Shown here in pieces: positions 17,078 to 24,870 of a stretch of 64,000 nucleotides of DNA. A program made the translations under genes and the position numbers. The notes under the pieces were generated by a model. That model saw only the letters and a list, made by a program, of their open reading frames with translations. It was not told the DNA's origin and ran no database searches. Numbering within the stretch: the first letter of the stretch is position 1; each line of letters opens with the position of its first letter. Origin of the DNA: a virus; the IMG/VR virus record IMGVR_UViG_3300009365_003824, positions 1 to 64,000 of that record. One strand, 5' to 3'.

Positions 17078-18042
17078 TACTCCTCCTCCTTCCTCTTGTA
17101 TTGTGGGAAGAAAAAACCCGCTTCTAGCGGCATATCAATGTTGAAGTCTGCTGTACAGGAAGGACAAACTAAATCAACTTCAGTGTCTACGCCAAACGGC
17201 GGATCGTTGACTAAACTTCTTAAATATGATACGTCCGAAATGGGAAGTCGCTTCAGAAGGATGGTAAGGGAATTGGCATCATCAATTTCACCAATATTGT
17301 TCAACAGTTGAGCGGTTCTATAAGTCAAAGTATCATCGGTTCCGGTTGCTCCGAATTGACGAACTCTTTTTTCTCTGTATGCGTTGACTTTGTTTTCATC
17401 TCTACCTGTGGACAATTTATAGGCAAACTTGTAGTTTGTTTTAGGGAGTGTCCCCATCATGTTGGCTGAGCCAAAGTCTTCGGGACAATAATTAACTTCT
17501 AGTGCATTCAGATTAATGACTTGGCCACCTTTGGCATCACACTCTGGGCACTTAACTTCTACTTCATACTCGTTGGAATAAGAAATACCACGCAACCAAA
17601 TCAGCAAGAAAGTTCTGTCAATAGTTAGAAGATCCAATGGGTTATAATCTTCTTGACTGCACTTTCTGAAGATCATGTCGATGGCTTCGTTTTTCTTTAC
17701 ATAACGAGGCGTAGCTAAAATTTCTTCTTCGGCACCTGTCATGGGTCTTACGTGTAAGACTCCACCACTTAGAACGCTGTCATCCGAGTAAAATACGCCT
17801 CTGGATGGAAGCACTACTTCTTCATAATTTAAAACCTGCAAGTCTTTTAACATATCTTGCAAAGGACCAGTCGGTGCTGTTGTTGGTCCCATAGGCGGTC
17901 TTTGTTTGGCAGGTTGTTGAGCAGGAGGAGCAGCTTCGCCACCCCCTTCAGTCTTCTCAGCTTGAACTTGTTTCATAGCTTGTTGAAAAGCCGGTGTTGG
18001 GTTTCCTTGAATGCTCATACCACCATCGTTTGCATCTGGCAT
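17077..18042 (-). CDS. T4 gp26-type baseplate hub protein
   Basis: 321 residues, with aggag before the ATG. After a low-complexity N-terminus (about 80 residues, APPAQQPAKQRPP) comes a segment fitting the T4 baseplate protein family (Pfam T4_baseplate): VVLPSRGVFY, HVRPMTGAEEEIL, then IDRTFLLIWLRGISYSN. Two CxxC pairs (KCPEC and VCPSC) suggest a zinc ribbon. The family builds the baseplate hub. It is followed by a frame without a start codon in the -1 phase and then by a structural gene. Confidence 0.8.
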   Translation of the reverse strand: MPDANDGGMSIQGNPTPAFQQAMKQVQAEKTEGGGEAAPPAQQPAKQRPPMGPTTAPTGPLQDMLKDLQVLNYEEVVLPSRGVFYSDDSVLSGGVLHVRPMTGAEEEILATPRYVKKNEAIDMIFRKCSQEDYNPLDLLTIDRTFLLIWLRGISYSNEYEVEVKCPECDAKGGQVINLNALEVNYCPEDFGSANMMGTLPKTNYKFAYKLSTGRDENKVNAYREKRVRQFGATGTDDTLTYRTAQLLNNIGEIDDANSLTILLKRLPISDVSYLRSLVNDPPFGVDTEVDLVCPSCTADFNIDMPLEAGFFFPQYKRKEEE

Positions 18043-18085
18043 AATGTTCTCCTAAAATTCAAAAATGTTATTACTTTAAGTTAGT

Positions 18086-18448
18086 ATGCTTTCGATAAAT
18101 ATTGACAATGTAGAAGACCTTGTGTTCTTTGATGAAAAATTACATTCCAAGTTGCCTGATTTTGAGTTTCTGTTTAGGCAATGGAAGTTAGGTAAAATGT
18201 ATGGGTTGAGATCACTCATAAGGCAATCTTTATTTGACTTTCTAAATCGCACCAATAATGAACACATTAAAATTCTGGAAGAATATTTAGGTCAGGATAT
18301 TGTTATCGAGGACAATCTCGACTATCATATAGTAAGGAATATTAAAGTTTCGGTAGAAGATCCAGAAGCAATCTGCGAAATAAGTGGTTACAATGGATTT
18401 TCCACCTATAGGAAGGGTAATCAGCTATATGTATCCTTCTGGCGTTAA
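18086..18448 (+). CDS. Hypothetical protein
   Basis: 120 residues, divergent from the baseplate gene with a 43-bp gap. There is no clear Shine-Dalgarno before the ATG (ttactttaagttagt). The sequence is ordered and mixed alpha/beta, with acidic and aromatic residues (EDLVFFDEKL, IVEDNLDYHIV). I do not recognise the family. It starts a plus-strand run of four small genes (18.1-19.4 kb). Confidence 0.7.
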   Translation: MLSINIDNVEDLVFFDEKLHSKLPDFEFLFRQWKLGKMYGLRSLIRQSLFDFLNRTNNEHIKILEEYLGQDIVIEDNLDYHIVRNIKVSVEDPEAICEISGYNGFSTYRKGNQLYVSFWR

Positions 18449-18493
18449 ATTTTTTTGAAAGAAAAACTCGAATAATCATATGAGGGTGAAAGA

Positions 18494-18829
18494 ATGGAAA
18501 TAGCGAACGTAATCTTGTTTATTCTTGCATCTATTGGAATGACACACATTGTAGTAGATGGAAGTATCTTTGACGGTGCAAGAAATTGGCTTAAGAAACG
18601 TCTCTCGGAGAGAGTTTACAGCTTGTTTGAATGCTATCAATGCGCTGGCTTCTGGTGTGGTTTGATAAGCGGCTATTTTACAATAGCGATGTTTATGCCG
18701 CTTTGGAGCCAAGCCTTTGTTGCTTTCTTCTGCGGGTGCGCAGGAAGTTATCTGTCTGCCTTGGCTGCTATCCACATGAATGCTCTTGAAGCAAGAACAG
18801 TAATTGATCTAAACGAAAATGGCGATTAA
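18494..18829 (+). CDS. DUF1360-like membrane protein
   Basis: 111 residues with gagggtgaaag upstream. Membrane segments at about residues 5-22, 50-70 and 72-92. The pattern MTHIVVDGSIF...R, then CYQCAGFWCGL, resembles DUF1360 proteins found in Bacillus and in many large phages. Function is unknown; an inner-membrane location is expected. It overlaps the zinc-ribbon gene by 11 bp. Confidence 0.75.
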   Translation: MEIANVILFILASIGMTHIVVDGSIFDGARNWLKKRLSERVYSLFECYQCAGFWCGLISGYFTIAMFMPLWSQAFVAFFCGCAGSYLSALAAIHMNALEARTVIDLNENGD

Positions 18830-19148
18830 AACCTATCTTTTGTATTGCGAGATATGCAATTATAAAAAAATCACTGATGGCTCTGATGATTCATTGGTAG
18901 AAATTAAGACTTCTCCGCTAATGACTTCACCGCCCACGCTAGATCCTGAAACAAAGAAGGCTATTCCAGCTAAATTTAAACCACAAAAGAAAAGGTTCAA
19001 GTGCCCTCAATGTGGAAGGGTGATTTTTCCTAGAAAGTTACAAATAGAAGATGAAGAAAAGTCTCAGGAAAATAACGATTCTGGACATCAAACAGGCGAT
19101 GAGGGACCAGAGGTTCAGGGAGAGCCTGCCTCTGGAAGTTCAGGATGA
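18819..19148 (+). CDS. Zinc-ribbon protein with disordered tail
   Basis: 109 residues. CEIC (about 10-13) and CPQCGR (about 66-71) form a probable zinc ribbon; the last 30 residues are a disordered acidic and Gly/Ser-rich tail. It overlaps the previous gene by 11 bp and the next by 98 bp in another frame. The tail is the overlapping part, which may explain its low complexity. Function unknown. Confidence 0.7.
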   Translation: MAIKTYLLYCEICNYKKITDGSDDSLVEIKTSPLMTSPPTLDPETKKAIPAKFKPQKKRFKCPQCGRVIFPRKLQIEDEEKSQENNDSGHQTGDEGPEVQGEPASGSSG

Positions 19149-19440
19149 TGTACAGAAATATCTAAGCAATCCAGGTTGTGCCTGCAATACCCCCATTTAT
19201 ATGAGGATTTTAAAAGAATGCAGGCCGCAAATCAAGCAATATTTTCCTGGCAAAGAGGTTAGCGATATAGATGAAGAGATTAAAGAGTTATCAAAAAATC
19301 ACTGGCGGGTAATTAATTGTCATGTTACAGAATTAGAAATAGAACTCAAAAAACTACCTCCTGGGAGGAAGCAAATTGATGTTGCTAGATACGAAGATCA
19401 GGTGACTTGTGTAATTAATGAACTGGATGTTTTGTATTAA
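19051..19440 (+). CDS. Conserved phage protein with CACN motif
   Basis: 129 residues from the ATG at 19051, giving an unusual 98-bp overlap with the zinc-ribbon gene. A start at 19099 would shorten the overlap, but the N-terminal ILDIKQAMRDQRFRESLP reads as one conserved unit with NPGCACNTPIY, so the longer form is favoured. I have a memory of similar small proteins in T4-like marine phages but cannot name a family. It overlaps the minus-strand zinc-finger gene tail-to-tail by 26 bp. Confidence 0.65.
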   Translation: MKKSLRKITILDIKQAMRDQRFRESLPLEVQDDVQKYLSNPGCACNTPIYMRILKECRPQIKQYFPGKEVSDIDEEIKELSKNHWRVINCHVTELEIELKKLPPGRKQIDVARYEDQVTCVINELDVLY

Positions 19441-20263
19441 GCTCATCTGCGTAGAAGTCGCAATCCCTTTCTTTTGTAGCCATAGATGACACTGTAGGTT
19501 CAGGGTGATCATCTGCGACCCATGCTTCAAAATTAAATTGAGGCATCTTGTTTGTCCTGTCTTCGGGGTGAAATAATGGCAACCCTTTGCTCACTCGCTC
19601 TTGAAGAGTAAGAATTTTTTCTTCAGATCCAGGTTGGGCATTTGTGGCCTCACTCTTCTTTTCTTGGCGGGTTGTAGGAATAAATATAAATGTCCCCAAC
19701 GGGTATTTAAGAAGGCTATCTTGGCTATCTTTTTCTATCTTACGACGATACGCCTGTTTCGCATATTCATTGTATTGATCTAGGTGTTTCTGGCATTTCG
19801 CTTTCCCTTCCGCAGCAGTCTCGCCACAAAGAGTGCATACTCCCTCTTTGCGTCGTTTTATCGCTTTTAGTTTTCGGGTTCTTCTGCTGCTCTTGGTGTT
19901 CTTTATTTTTTGACATTTTGGACACCATCTACCAAATCGAATCCCATTCCCGCCTCGTTTTGCTGAGAATTCATCACCACATTGTTCGCACGTCAGTGAT
20001 TTCAACCGCTTCTGGTTACGGGCTACCACATTTGCTCGACTGACTTTCATTTGGCACTTTGTCGAACAATACTTCTTCAGCATCTTGGCAGAAAACGTCT
20101 TTCCGCATAGTTCGCACGTTTGATTGTTTCGTGCAGCAATCTGTCGAGCTTTTCTCCTATCATTGCTGTTTTTAGTTTTGCACTTAGAAGAACAGAACTT
20201 CCTGCTCCCGTGCGGGGAATGATCCACGAAGGAATCCCCACAAACTCCGCAATCCTTGCGCAT
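19415..20263 (-). CDS. Protein with four tandem Cys zinc modules
   Basis: 282 residues, with aaaggag before the ATG. Four successive Cys modules in the first 165 residues: C-x2-C ... CSSKC, CELCGKTF ... CSTKC, CEQCGDEF ... CPKC, CTLCGE ... CQKH. Basic linkers (RRTRKLKAIKRRKE) separate them. The C-terminal 110 residues are less ordered. Similar Cys modules occur beside HNH nuclease domains, but no HNH core is visible, so this looks like a DNA- or RNA-binding array without a nuclease. Confidence 0.75.
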   Translation of the reverse strand: MRKDCGVCGDSFVDHSPHGSRKFCSSKCKTKNSNDRRKARQIAARNNQTCELCGKTFSAKMLKKYCSTKCQMKVSRANVVARNQKRLKSLTCEQCGDEFSAKRGGNGIRFGRWCPKCQKIKNTKSSRRTRKLKAIKRRKEGVCTLCGETAAEGKAKCQKHLDQYNEYAKQAYRRKIEKDSQDSLLKYPLGTFIFIPTTRQEKKSEATNAQPGSEEKILTLQERVSKGLPLFHPEDRTNKMPQFNFEAWVADDHPEPTVSSMATKERDCDFYADELNTKHPVH

Positions 20264-20358
20264 TTTTGACTCCTTTCAAAAGTTGACAACTCCTTTCAGG
20301 TCTTCGATTCTATGCCATTCCTACTATTTTATCAATGTCTTATTTGAGGAGTTCAATC

Positions 20359-21201
20359 ATGGTAAGTATTGGTGTGGTGGGCATGGGTTTCGTGGGGGGT
20401 GCTGTTTTTAATGGCTTTAAGTATGAATGTGATGTGCGGGGTTATGATATTGATCCAAAAAAAACAACACACCCATTTGATGTGGTGGTAAATTCTGATT
20501 TCGTATTCGTGTGTCTTCCAACACCTATGGAAACCATAGAAGGGGGCAAGGCAGACATCTGCTACATAGATGATTTTTTTAATTCCCTCAAAGATGAGTT
20601 TAGGCTTAATCAAAAAACGATATTTATAATCAAATCTACGATCCCAGTAGGGACTACAAGACAGCTAAGTGAAAAGTATGAAATACCCATTGTCCATAGC
20701 CCAGAGTTCCTTACAGAAAAAAATGCCCAAGTTGATTTTATTACCCCCAACCGTCAGGTTGTTGGTTGTTTAGATGCGGCTACTAGCTGGAAGGTGGCTA
20801 ATCTATATAAAAGCAGGTTTCCTCAATGTCCCGTGTTTGAGATGGGTCCAGAAGAAGCGGAATTAGTTAAATATATGGCTAATGGTTTCTTGGCTACCAA
20901 GGTTTTGTTTTTTAATGAGATGAAATTGCTGTCTGATAGATTAGGACTTGATTGGCTTAGCATTATGGATGGGGTTTTAAGTGATGGTAGAATAGCCAAG
21001 GCTCACACAAGTATTCCTGGTCACGATGGCGACAGAGGTTTTGGTGGCAAGTGTTTCCCAAAAGATATAAATGCACTTATCGCTGTATTCAAAGACCATG
21101 ATTTAAACCCTTTACAGCTTGAAGCAACTTGGGAACAGAATAAAAAAATAAGAGAAAACTGGGACTGGGCCAGCATAAAAGGGGCGGTGAAAAATCAGTA
21201 A
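20359..21201 (+). CDS. UDP-glucose/GDP-mannose dehydrogenase-like, short form
   Basis: 280 residues from the ATG at 20359, which has gaggag 8 nt upstream. NAD-binding GVVGMGFVGGAVF at the N-terminus, FVCLPTP, the central-helix segment ELVKYMANGFLATKV and the catalytic cysteine in FGGKCFPKD. The family oxidises a sugar nucleotide to a uronic acid (UDP-glucose to UDP-glucuronate in the best-known case). Usual members have about 390-450 residues; this one stops shortly after the catalytic loop and lacks the C-terminal sugar-nucleotide domain, as do some viral relatives. It begins a glycan gene block. Confidence 0.85.
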   Translation: MVSIGVVGMGFVGGAVFNGFKYECDVRGYDIDPKKTTHPFDVVVNSDFVFVCLPTPMETIEGGKADICYIDDFFNSLKDEFRLNQKTIFIIKSTIPVGTTRQLSEKYEIPIVHSPEFLTEKNAQVDFITPNRQVVGCLDAATSWKVANLYKSRFPQCPVFEMGPEEAELVKYMANGFLATKVLFFNEMKLLSDRLGLDWLSIMDGVLSDGRIAKAHTSIPGHDGDRGFGGKCFPKDINALIAVFKDHDLNPLQLEATWEQNKKIRENWDWASIKGAVKNQ

Positions 21202-21254
21202 AACCCCTATACAAGCGGTGAAAACCACCTAAATATAATTTTAGCTAATAATGA

Positions 21255-21298
21255 CCTCCTCGTGCATAACTATGCATTGGAACACTAATGCGAGGAGG
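21255..21298 (+). promoter_or_regulatory. Leader hairpin that hides the Shine-Dalgarno sequence
   Basis: cctcctcg (21255-21262) is the exact complement of cgaggagg (21291-21298), which is the Shine-Dalgarno of the gene at 21306. A second, local hairpin tgcataactatgca sits inside the loop and competes with the top of the long stem. A possible promoter, ctaaatataattttag, lies just upstream. The layout suggests translational control. Confidence 0.6.
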
Positions 21299-21305
21299 CA
21301 TGAAA

Positions 21306-22142
21306 ATGAAAAGAATTTCATTAGTTCTGTTGGCTCTGCTGTTGATCTCTCAAACAGCGCAAGCCGCTAGACTCGTTACGTTTAGCTCATCTCGAAGGTC
21401 CACCTTCTATGTGGATCAAAAGTTCTCCGAAGTTAATAAATCCCTTGGAGTTAAAGTGTTAAAAATAACTTCAGACGGGGATAGTATTGACGGAACCAGA
21501 ATGGATGTACTCGCCATAAGGCTGAAAGAATTAGAAGGTGAATTGGATAATGATGCAATTAGATTAGAAGCCAAAGGAAACATTGATGTAATACTCCAGA
21601 ATAGGACATTGGGCAGATATAAAGTAACCCTACATGAAAGTGTAGATGTAAAGCCGGGGGTGATAAAATCCCACATGTATTTGGTGCAACCTAGACTTAG
21701 ATTGTGCATTCAAGGTAGAACAGTATGGGTGGACGCTTGTTCTTTTAATGCTACTGTAACCAAAGCTGGAAACAAGAGTAAATTTGACGTGAGTGTTTAT
21801 TTAAAGGTCACGGTATCTTTGCCTTGCATATTTCGCAGAATTGGGAATAGAATCGCAAGTAATGCCCTTCACCAAACAACCTGTCAAACTCTCTCTCAAA
21901 CAGTGAACGATATTCTTTGTGCATTGTGCGAAGAAAACCCCGACACACTAGACTTAGCTACCATGTTTTTAAAGACCTTAAAGAAGGTGGGTCTTGAAGA
22001 CGATGCTGTTGTGAAGGTAAAGGTAAGAGGAGTAGAGGTTAAATTTGATGATTTGGAAGAAGTAAAAAAAGCACTAGAAAACAAAGAAGTTAAAGAAACC
22101 ATAAATACAATAGAAGGGACTATATCTGAACTAAAGGAGTGA
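21306..22142 (+). CDS. Exported protein of unknown function
   Basis: 278 residues from the ATG at 21306, 7 nt after gaggagg; an ATG at 21300 is too close to that site. A clear signal peptide, KRISLVLLALLLISQTAQA, ends in an AQA cleavage site. The mature protein has a beta-rich domain with paired cysteines (LCIQGRTVWVDAC) and, near the C-terminus, a long amphipathic helix (VKKALENKEVKETINTIEG). I do not recognise the family. Export implies an envelope role during infection. Translation may be controlled by the leader hairpin. Confidence 0.7.
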   Translation: MKRISLVLLALLLISQTAQAARLVTFSSSRRSTFYVDQKFSEVNKSLGVKVLKITSDGDSIDGTRMDVLAIRLKELEGELDNDAIRLEAKGNIDVILQNRTLGRYKVTLHESVDVKPGVIKSHMYLVQPRLRLCIQGRTVWVDACSFNATVTKAGNKSKFDVSVYLKVTVSLPCIFRRIGNRIASNALHQTTCQTLSQTVNDILCALCEENPDTLDLATMFLKTLKKVGLEDDAVVKVKVRGVEVKFDDLEEVKKALENKEVKETINTIEGTISELKE

Positions 22143-22143
22143 T

Positions 22144-22725
22144 ATGAGCAATAGAATAGCCATCTTATCACATAAGTATAAATTCATTTACATAAAAGCT
22201 CACAAGACTGCCGGGAGCAGCATTTCGGCAGCACTTGTCCAGCATTGTGGCAAAGAAGACAGGATAAGAGCGGTTCCTAAATTCAAACAATATACCAATA
22301 ACCCCCTAGCTGAAGGAGAAGAGGTTCCCGAAGATATTTGGAGTAGTTACTATAAAATGACTGTCATTCGCAATCCTTGGGATTATTTAGTTTCATTGTG
22401 GTGGTGGAGGAAGTATTGGTTCAAAGTCAAATTAAGTTTTGATGATTTTGTCGTAAGGCAAAAAGACCATAACGGTAGGCGTTGTTATTTCAACAAAGAC
22501 GGAAGTTTAGTATGTGACCACTATATGAGGTTTGAACATTTAGAAAAAGATTACACTGATTTTTGCGAATACACTGGATACCCTTTAGAGTTGCCACTCC
22601 CAAGACTGAAAACCTTTCAAAGAGAAGACAAACGACACTACAGAGAATACTACACTAAAGAGACTAAAGACTTTGTTAGTCATAAATTTAAACGTTTCCT
22701 GAAAGTATTTGATTACGAGTTTTAA
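22144..22725 (+). CDS. Sulfotransferase-like protein, copy 1
   Basis: 193 residues; aaggag precedes the ATG, which lies one base after the previous stop. KAHKTAGSSISAAL resembles the 5'-phosphosulfate loop of PAPS-dependent sulfotransferases, and VIRNPWDYLVSLW resembles the 3'-phosphate-binding R...S element. The likely role is sulfation of a carbohydrate. Together with the second sulfotransferase at 61392-62015, it adds a modification step to the glycan kit. The 3' end overlaps the convergent glycosyltransferase by 4 bp. Confidence 0.8.
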   Translation: MSNRIAILSHKYKFIYIKAHKTAGSSISAALVQHCGKEDRIRAVPKFKQYTNNPLAEGEEVPEDIWSSYYKMTVIRNPWDYLVSLWWWRKYWFKVKLSFDDFVVRQKDHNGRRCYFNKDGSLVCDHYMRFEHLEKDYTDFCEYTGYPLELPLPRLKTFQREDKRHYREYYTKETKDFVSHKFKRFLKVFDYEF

Positions 22726-23678
22726 CTAATTATCAAACCAAAATGCTCTGAACGATCAATCTTGTGGGCGCATTGTCTTTTCATAAGAATGGGATAGTCC
22801 CTATATTTGTTTATTTCCATAGGCCACACATCATTCTGAAGACGACGCGCCCCTAATTTTAGAGCATTATCATAAAACACATTAGCCTTATTGTATTTCT
22901 TCACCAGCTTATAATAAATATCGCCCAATAGACACCAGAATTCAGCCATAAGAGGTTTCGCTATCAGGCCGGGCATCAAATTGCGAATAGCTAGATTTGT
23001 GTCTTTTTTTACATGGCAATATACCATCGAGCAATAGTATCTGGTCATAATTATTGGCATAAGTTCACTTTTTTCTTTGAACAGATAGATGTTGGCTATT
23101 TTAAGAAATTCATCATAGTTCATCTGGGAAAGCAAGGCACACGCCTCATAATAATATGGTTCACTTGAGGCGGGTTCTTTTTTTCTCCACTTCTGAACTA
23201 ATTGCAGGTTGTTAGATTGTTCAATCAATTTAGATCGAATTACACACCCGGAATCTTCAGCTTTGCCAGCTAAACACTCATAAATAGGATTGACAAATTT
23301 AAATCCTTTTTGCCACATCCTTATTTCTTTTGTCATGGTTTGTGCTTGAAACACTCTAAAATTCCACAATGGGTGGTCTTTTTTCATTACGTTCATCAAG
23401 GTGGGAACCTGACCAGCAGCCAGTTTTTCATAAGGTTGTATATAAAGCTGCCACTTGTGCCTAGCTTCTTCAGCCAGCCTATTTCTCGCCTCACTTCTAT
23501 CATCGCTCTCTAAATCAACAACTCTTGCCCCGTAGGATTCACACAGGTCTTTGGTCTTATCTTTACTGCCAAAGTCACCAACAAGAATCTCAGCTTCTAG
23601 GGGAAGAATGGATTTAATTGCTGTTTCAATCTGATTCTGATTGTTCAGAGTCAAAATTTGCACGGTTAATTGTGACAT
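22722..23678 (-). CDS. Family 2 glycosyltransferase with TPR-like tail
   Basis: 318 residues. The N-terminal GT-A start is VQILTLNNQNQIETAIKSI, with ILVGDFGSKDKT and SEARNRLAE, as in SunS-like family 2 enzymes. The second half is helical with repeat-like segments (FWCLLGDIYYKLVKKYNKA), consistent with TPR. The acidic metal motif is weak, so activity is uncertain. It overlaps the short upstream gene by 53 bp and may be translated from within it. Confidence 0.75.
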   Translation of the reverse strand: MSQLTVQILTLNNQNQIETAIKSILPLEAEILVGDFGSKDKTKDLCESYGARVVDLESDDRSEARNRLAEEARHKWQLYIQPYEKLAAGQVPTLMNVMKKDHPLWNFRVFQAQTMTKEIRMWQKGFKFVNPIYECLAGKAEDSGCVIRSKLIEQSNNLQLVQKWRKKEPASSEPYYYEACALLSQMNYDEFLKIANIYLFKEKSELMPIIMTRYYCSMVYCHVKKDTNLAIRNLMPGLIAKPLMAEFWCLLGDIYYKLVKKYNKANVFYDNALKLGARRLQNDVWPMEINKYRDYPILMKRQCAHKIDRSEHFGLIIS

Positions 23679-23826
23679 TTTTGGGGAATCTATCTTCTAT
23701 TAATTCCAGAAAGGCTTGTGCCTCGTTGTGTTTATGAACAGATTCATAATATTTGATCAAATCATCGTATGATTTGAAAGCAAATGGATTGTCCAACAAG
23801 GCAGCAAATAGTAAATCTGGCTTCAT
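23626..23826 (-). CDS. Small helical TPR-like protein
   Basis: 66 residues. FKSYDDLIKYYESVHKHNEAQAFLELIEDRFPKN reads like one TPR hairpin, but only its pattern is clear. The ATG is close to the divergent tata-type box with no Shine-Dalgarno. It overlaps the glycosyltransferase gene by 53 bp in another frame. It could be a leader gene coupled to the glycosyltransferase, which itself has a TPR-like tail. Confidence 0.55.
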   Translation of the reverse strand: MKPDLLFAALLDNPFAFKSYDDLIKYYESVHKHNEAQAFLELIEDRFPKNVTINRANFDSEQSESD

Positions 23827-23828
23827 AA

Positions 23829-23839
23829 AGTTAATATAG
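23829..23839. promoter_or_regulatory. Shared TATA-type box between divergent genes
   Basis: The intergenic gap is only 17 bp (23827-23843) and holds gttaatatagtaaa. Neither flanking ATG has a Shine-Dalgarno. The arrangement matches the gap at 13883-13901. Confidence 0.4.
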
Positions 23840-23843
23840 TAAA

Positions 23844-24830
23844 ATGAGTTGTCGAGTTATATCATTTAATCGTTGGAAAAACGCTCCTGATACGCATAAG
23901 AAGGTGGAAAGTGGGGATAAACACTTTCTATTTTATGATAGAGATGAGCAAAAACCCATATTTTGTCCGGTGAAATTAGCCGAAGTAGAATCATCTCCTT
24001 TCTTAGGTTCTCAGCCCCAACACAAGCCGTGGGAAGGCAATTGTGATAAGAAACCTTGGGAGTATGAGGTCACAGCCGTCATTCCATCTTTAAATACGCC
24101 TGAGACGCTCCCTGTGTGCATAGAGCTACTTAGACTACAAACAGTGCGTCCATTTATTATGATTATAGATACGGGCAGCACGGGCGAAGAATGGGAAGCT
24201 ACTCAAAAATTAATTGCACCCGATGTAGAGGTTCATTCTATTAAGTTGCATGGTGTACGACACCCATCAGATTATCCTGCAATGGCTATGGATGCTGCTT
24301 TTGCCATGTGTAGGACTGAATATCTTTTTGCAACACACGCAGACGTATTTTTAAGGCGTCAAGATTTCGTGGAAGATTTACTTAAACTCTGCAAGATTGA
24401 ATCCCCTGTTGTAGGTTATCAATTAAGTCCACGAAACCACAAGGATTGGAAAGGTATGTGTAGTCATACAGCGTCTATGTATCACATTCCCACAATGGAC
24501 AGAATAGGTTTTGGCTGGAATCTAAGGAGATTGTGTAATCAGTATGGGATAGAAGATTATACTCCTGTGCCAAGCAGACCTAATTGGCCGGATACAGAGA
24601 TATTAGGTAATTACATTTTAAAAAAACATGACATCACTCCTCACCTTGTAGGCGAGGAAGAGAACAACGAAAGAACTTTAGATGAAAATTTAGACCACAT
24701 AAGAAGTTATACATCCCTAAAATTATATGGAGGCGAAAATTTCGCCAGAGCAAAGGATCTTTTTAATAAAGCTAAAGAAAACGCTGAAAAAAGAATAGAA
24801 AAATGGAAAAAAATTTCTCGTGCGCAGTAA
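23844..24830 (+). CDS. Family 2-like glycosyltransferase A1
   Basis: 328 residues. GT-A start EVTAVIPSLNTPETLPVCI, IIDTGSTGEEW, and the metal motif FATHADVFLRR (about residues 165-175). It is a close paralogue of the protein at 32480-33316: both share PWE-G-x-C-x-KKPWEYEVTAV, HPSDYPA-AMD, and the NWPDTE-LGNYIL end region. A 70-residue N-terminal extension distinguishes this copy. The pair is separated by 8 kb of tail genes, which suggests duplication within the phage. Confidence 0.82.
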   Translation: MSCRVISFNRWKNAPDTHKKVESGDKHFLFYDRDEQKPIFCPVKLAEVESSPFLGSQPQHKPWEGNCDKKPWEYEVTAVIPSLNTPETLPVCIELLRLQTVRPFIMIIDTGSTGEEWEATQKLIAPDVEVHSIKLHGVRHPSDYPAMAMDAAFAMCRTEYLFATHADVFLRRQDFVEDLLKLCKIESPVVGYQLSPRNHKDWKGMCSHTASMYHIPTMDRIGFGWNLRRLCNQYGIEDYTPVPSRPNWPDTEILGNYILKKHDITPHLVGEEENNERTLDENLDHIRSYTSLKLYGGENFARAKDLFNKAKENAEKRIEKWKKISRAQ

Positions 24831-24870
24831 ATACATAGGGTTTTTTCTACTTAATCTTCGAGGAGGGCTT

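Noticed and set aside
21185-21225. Repeated gcggtgaaaa near the end of the dehydrogenase gene
   Set aside because: Only two short copies, no attachment-site or terminator features.
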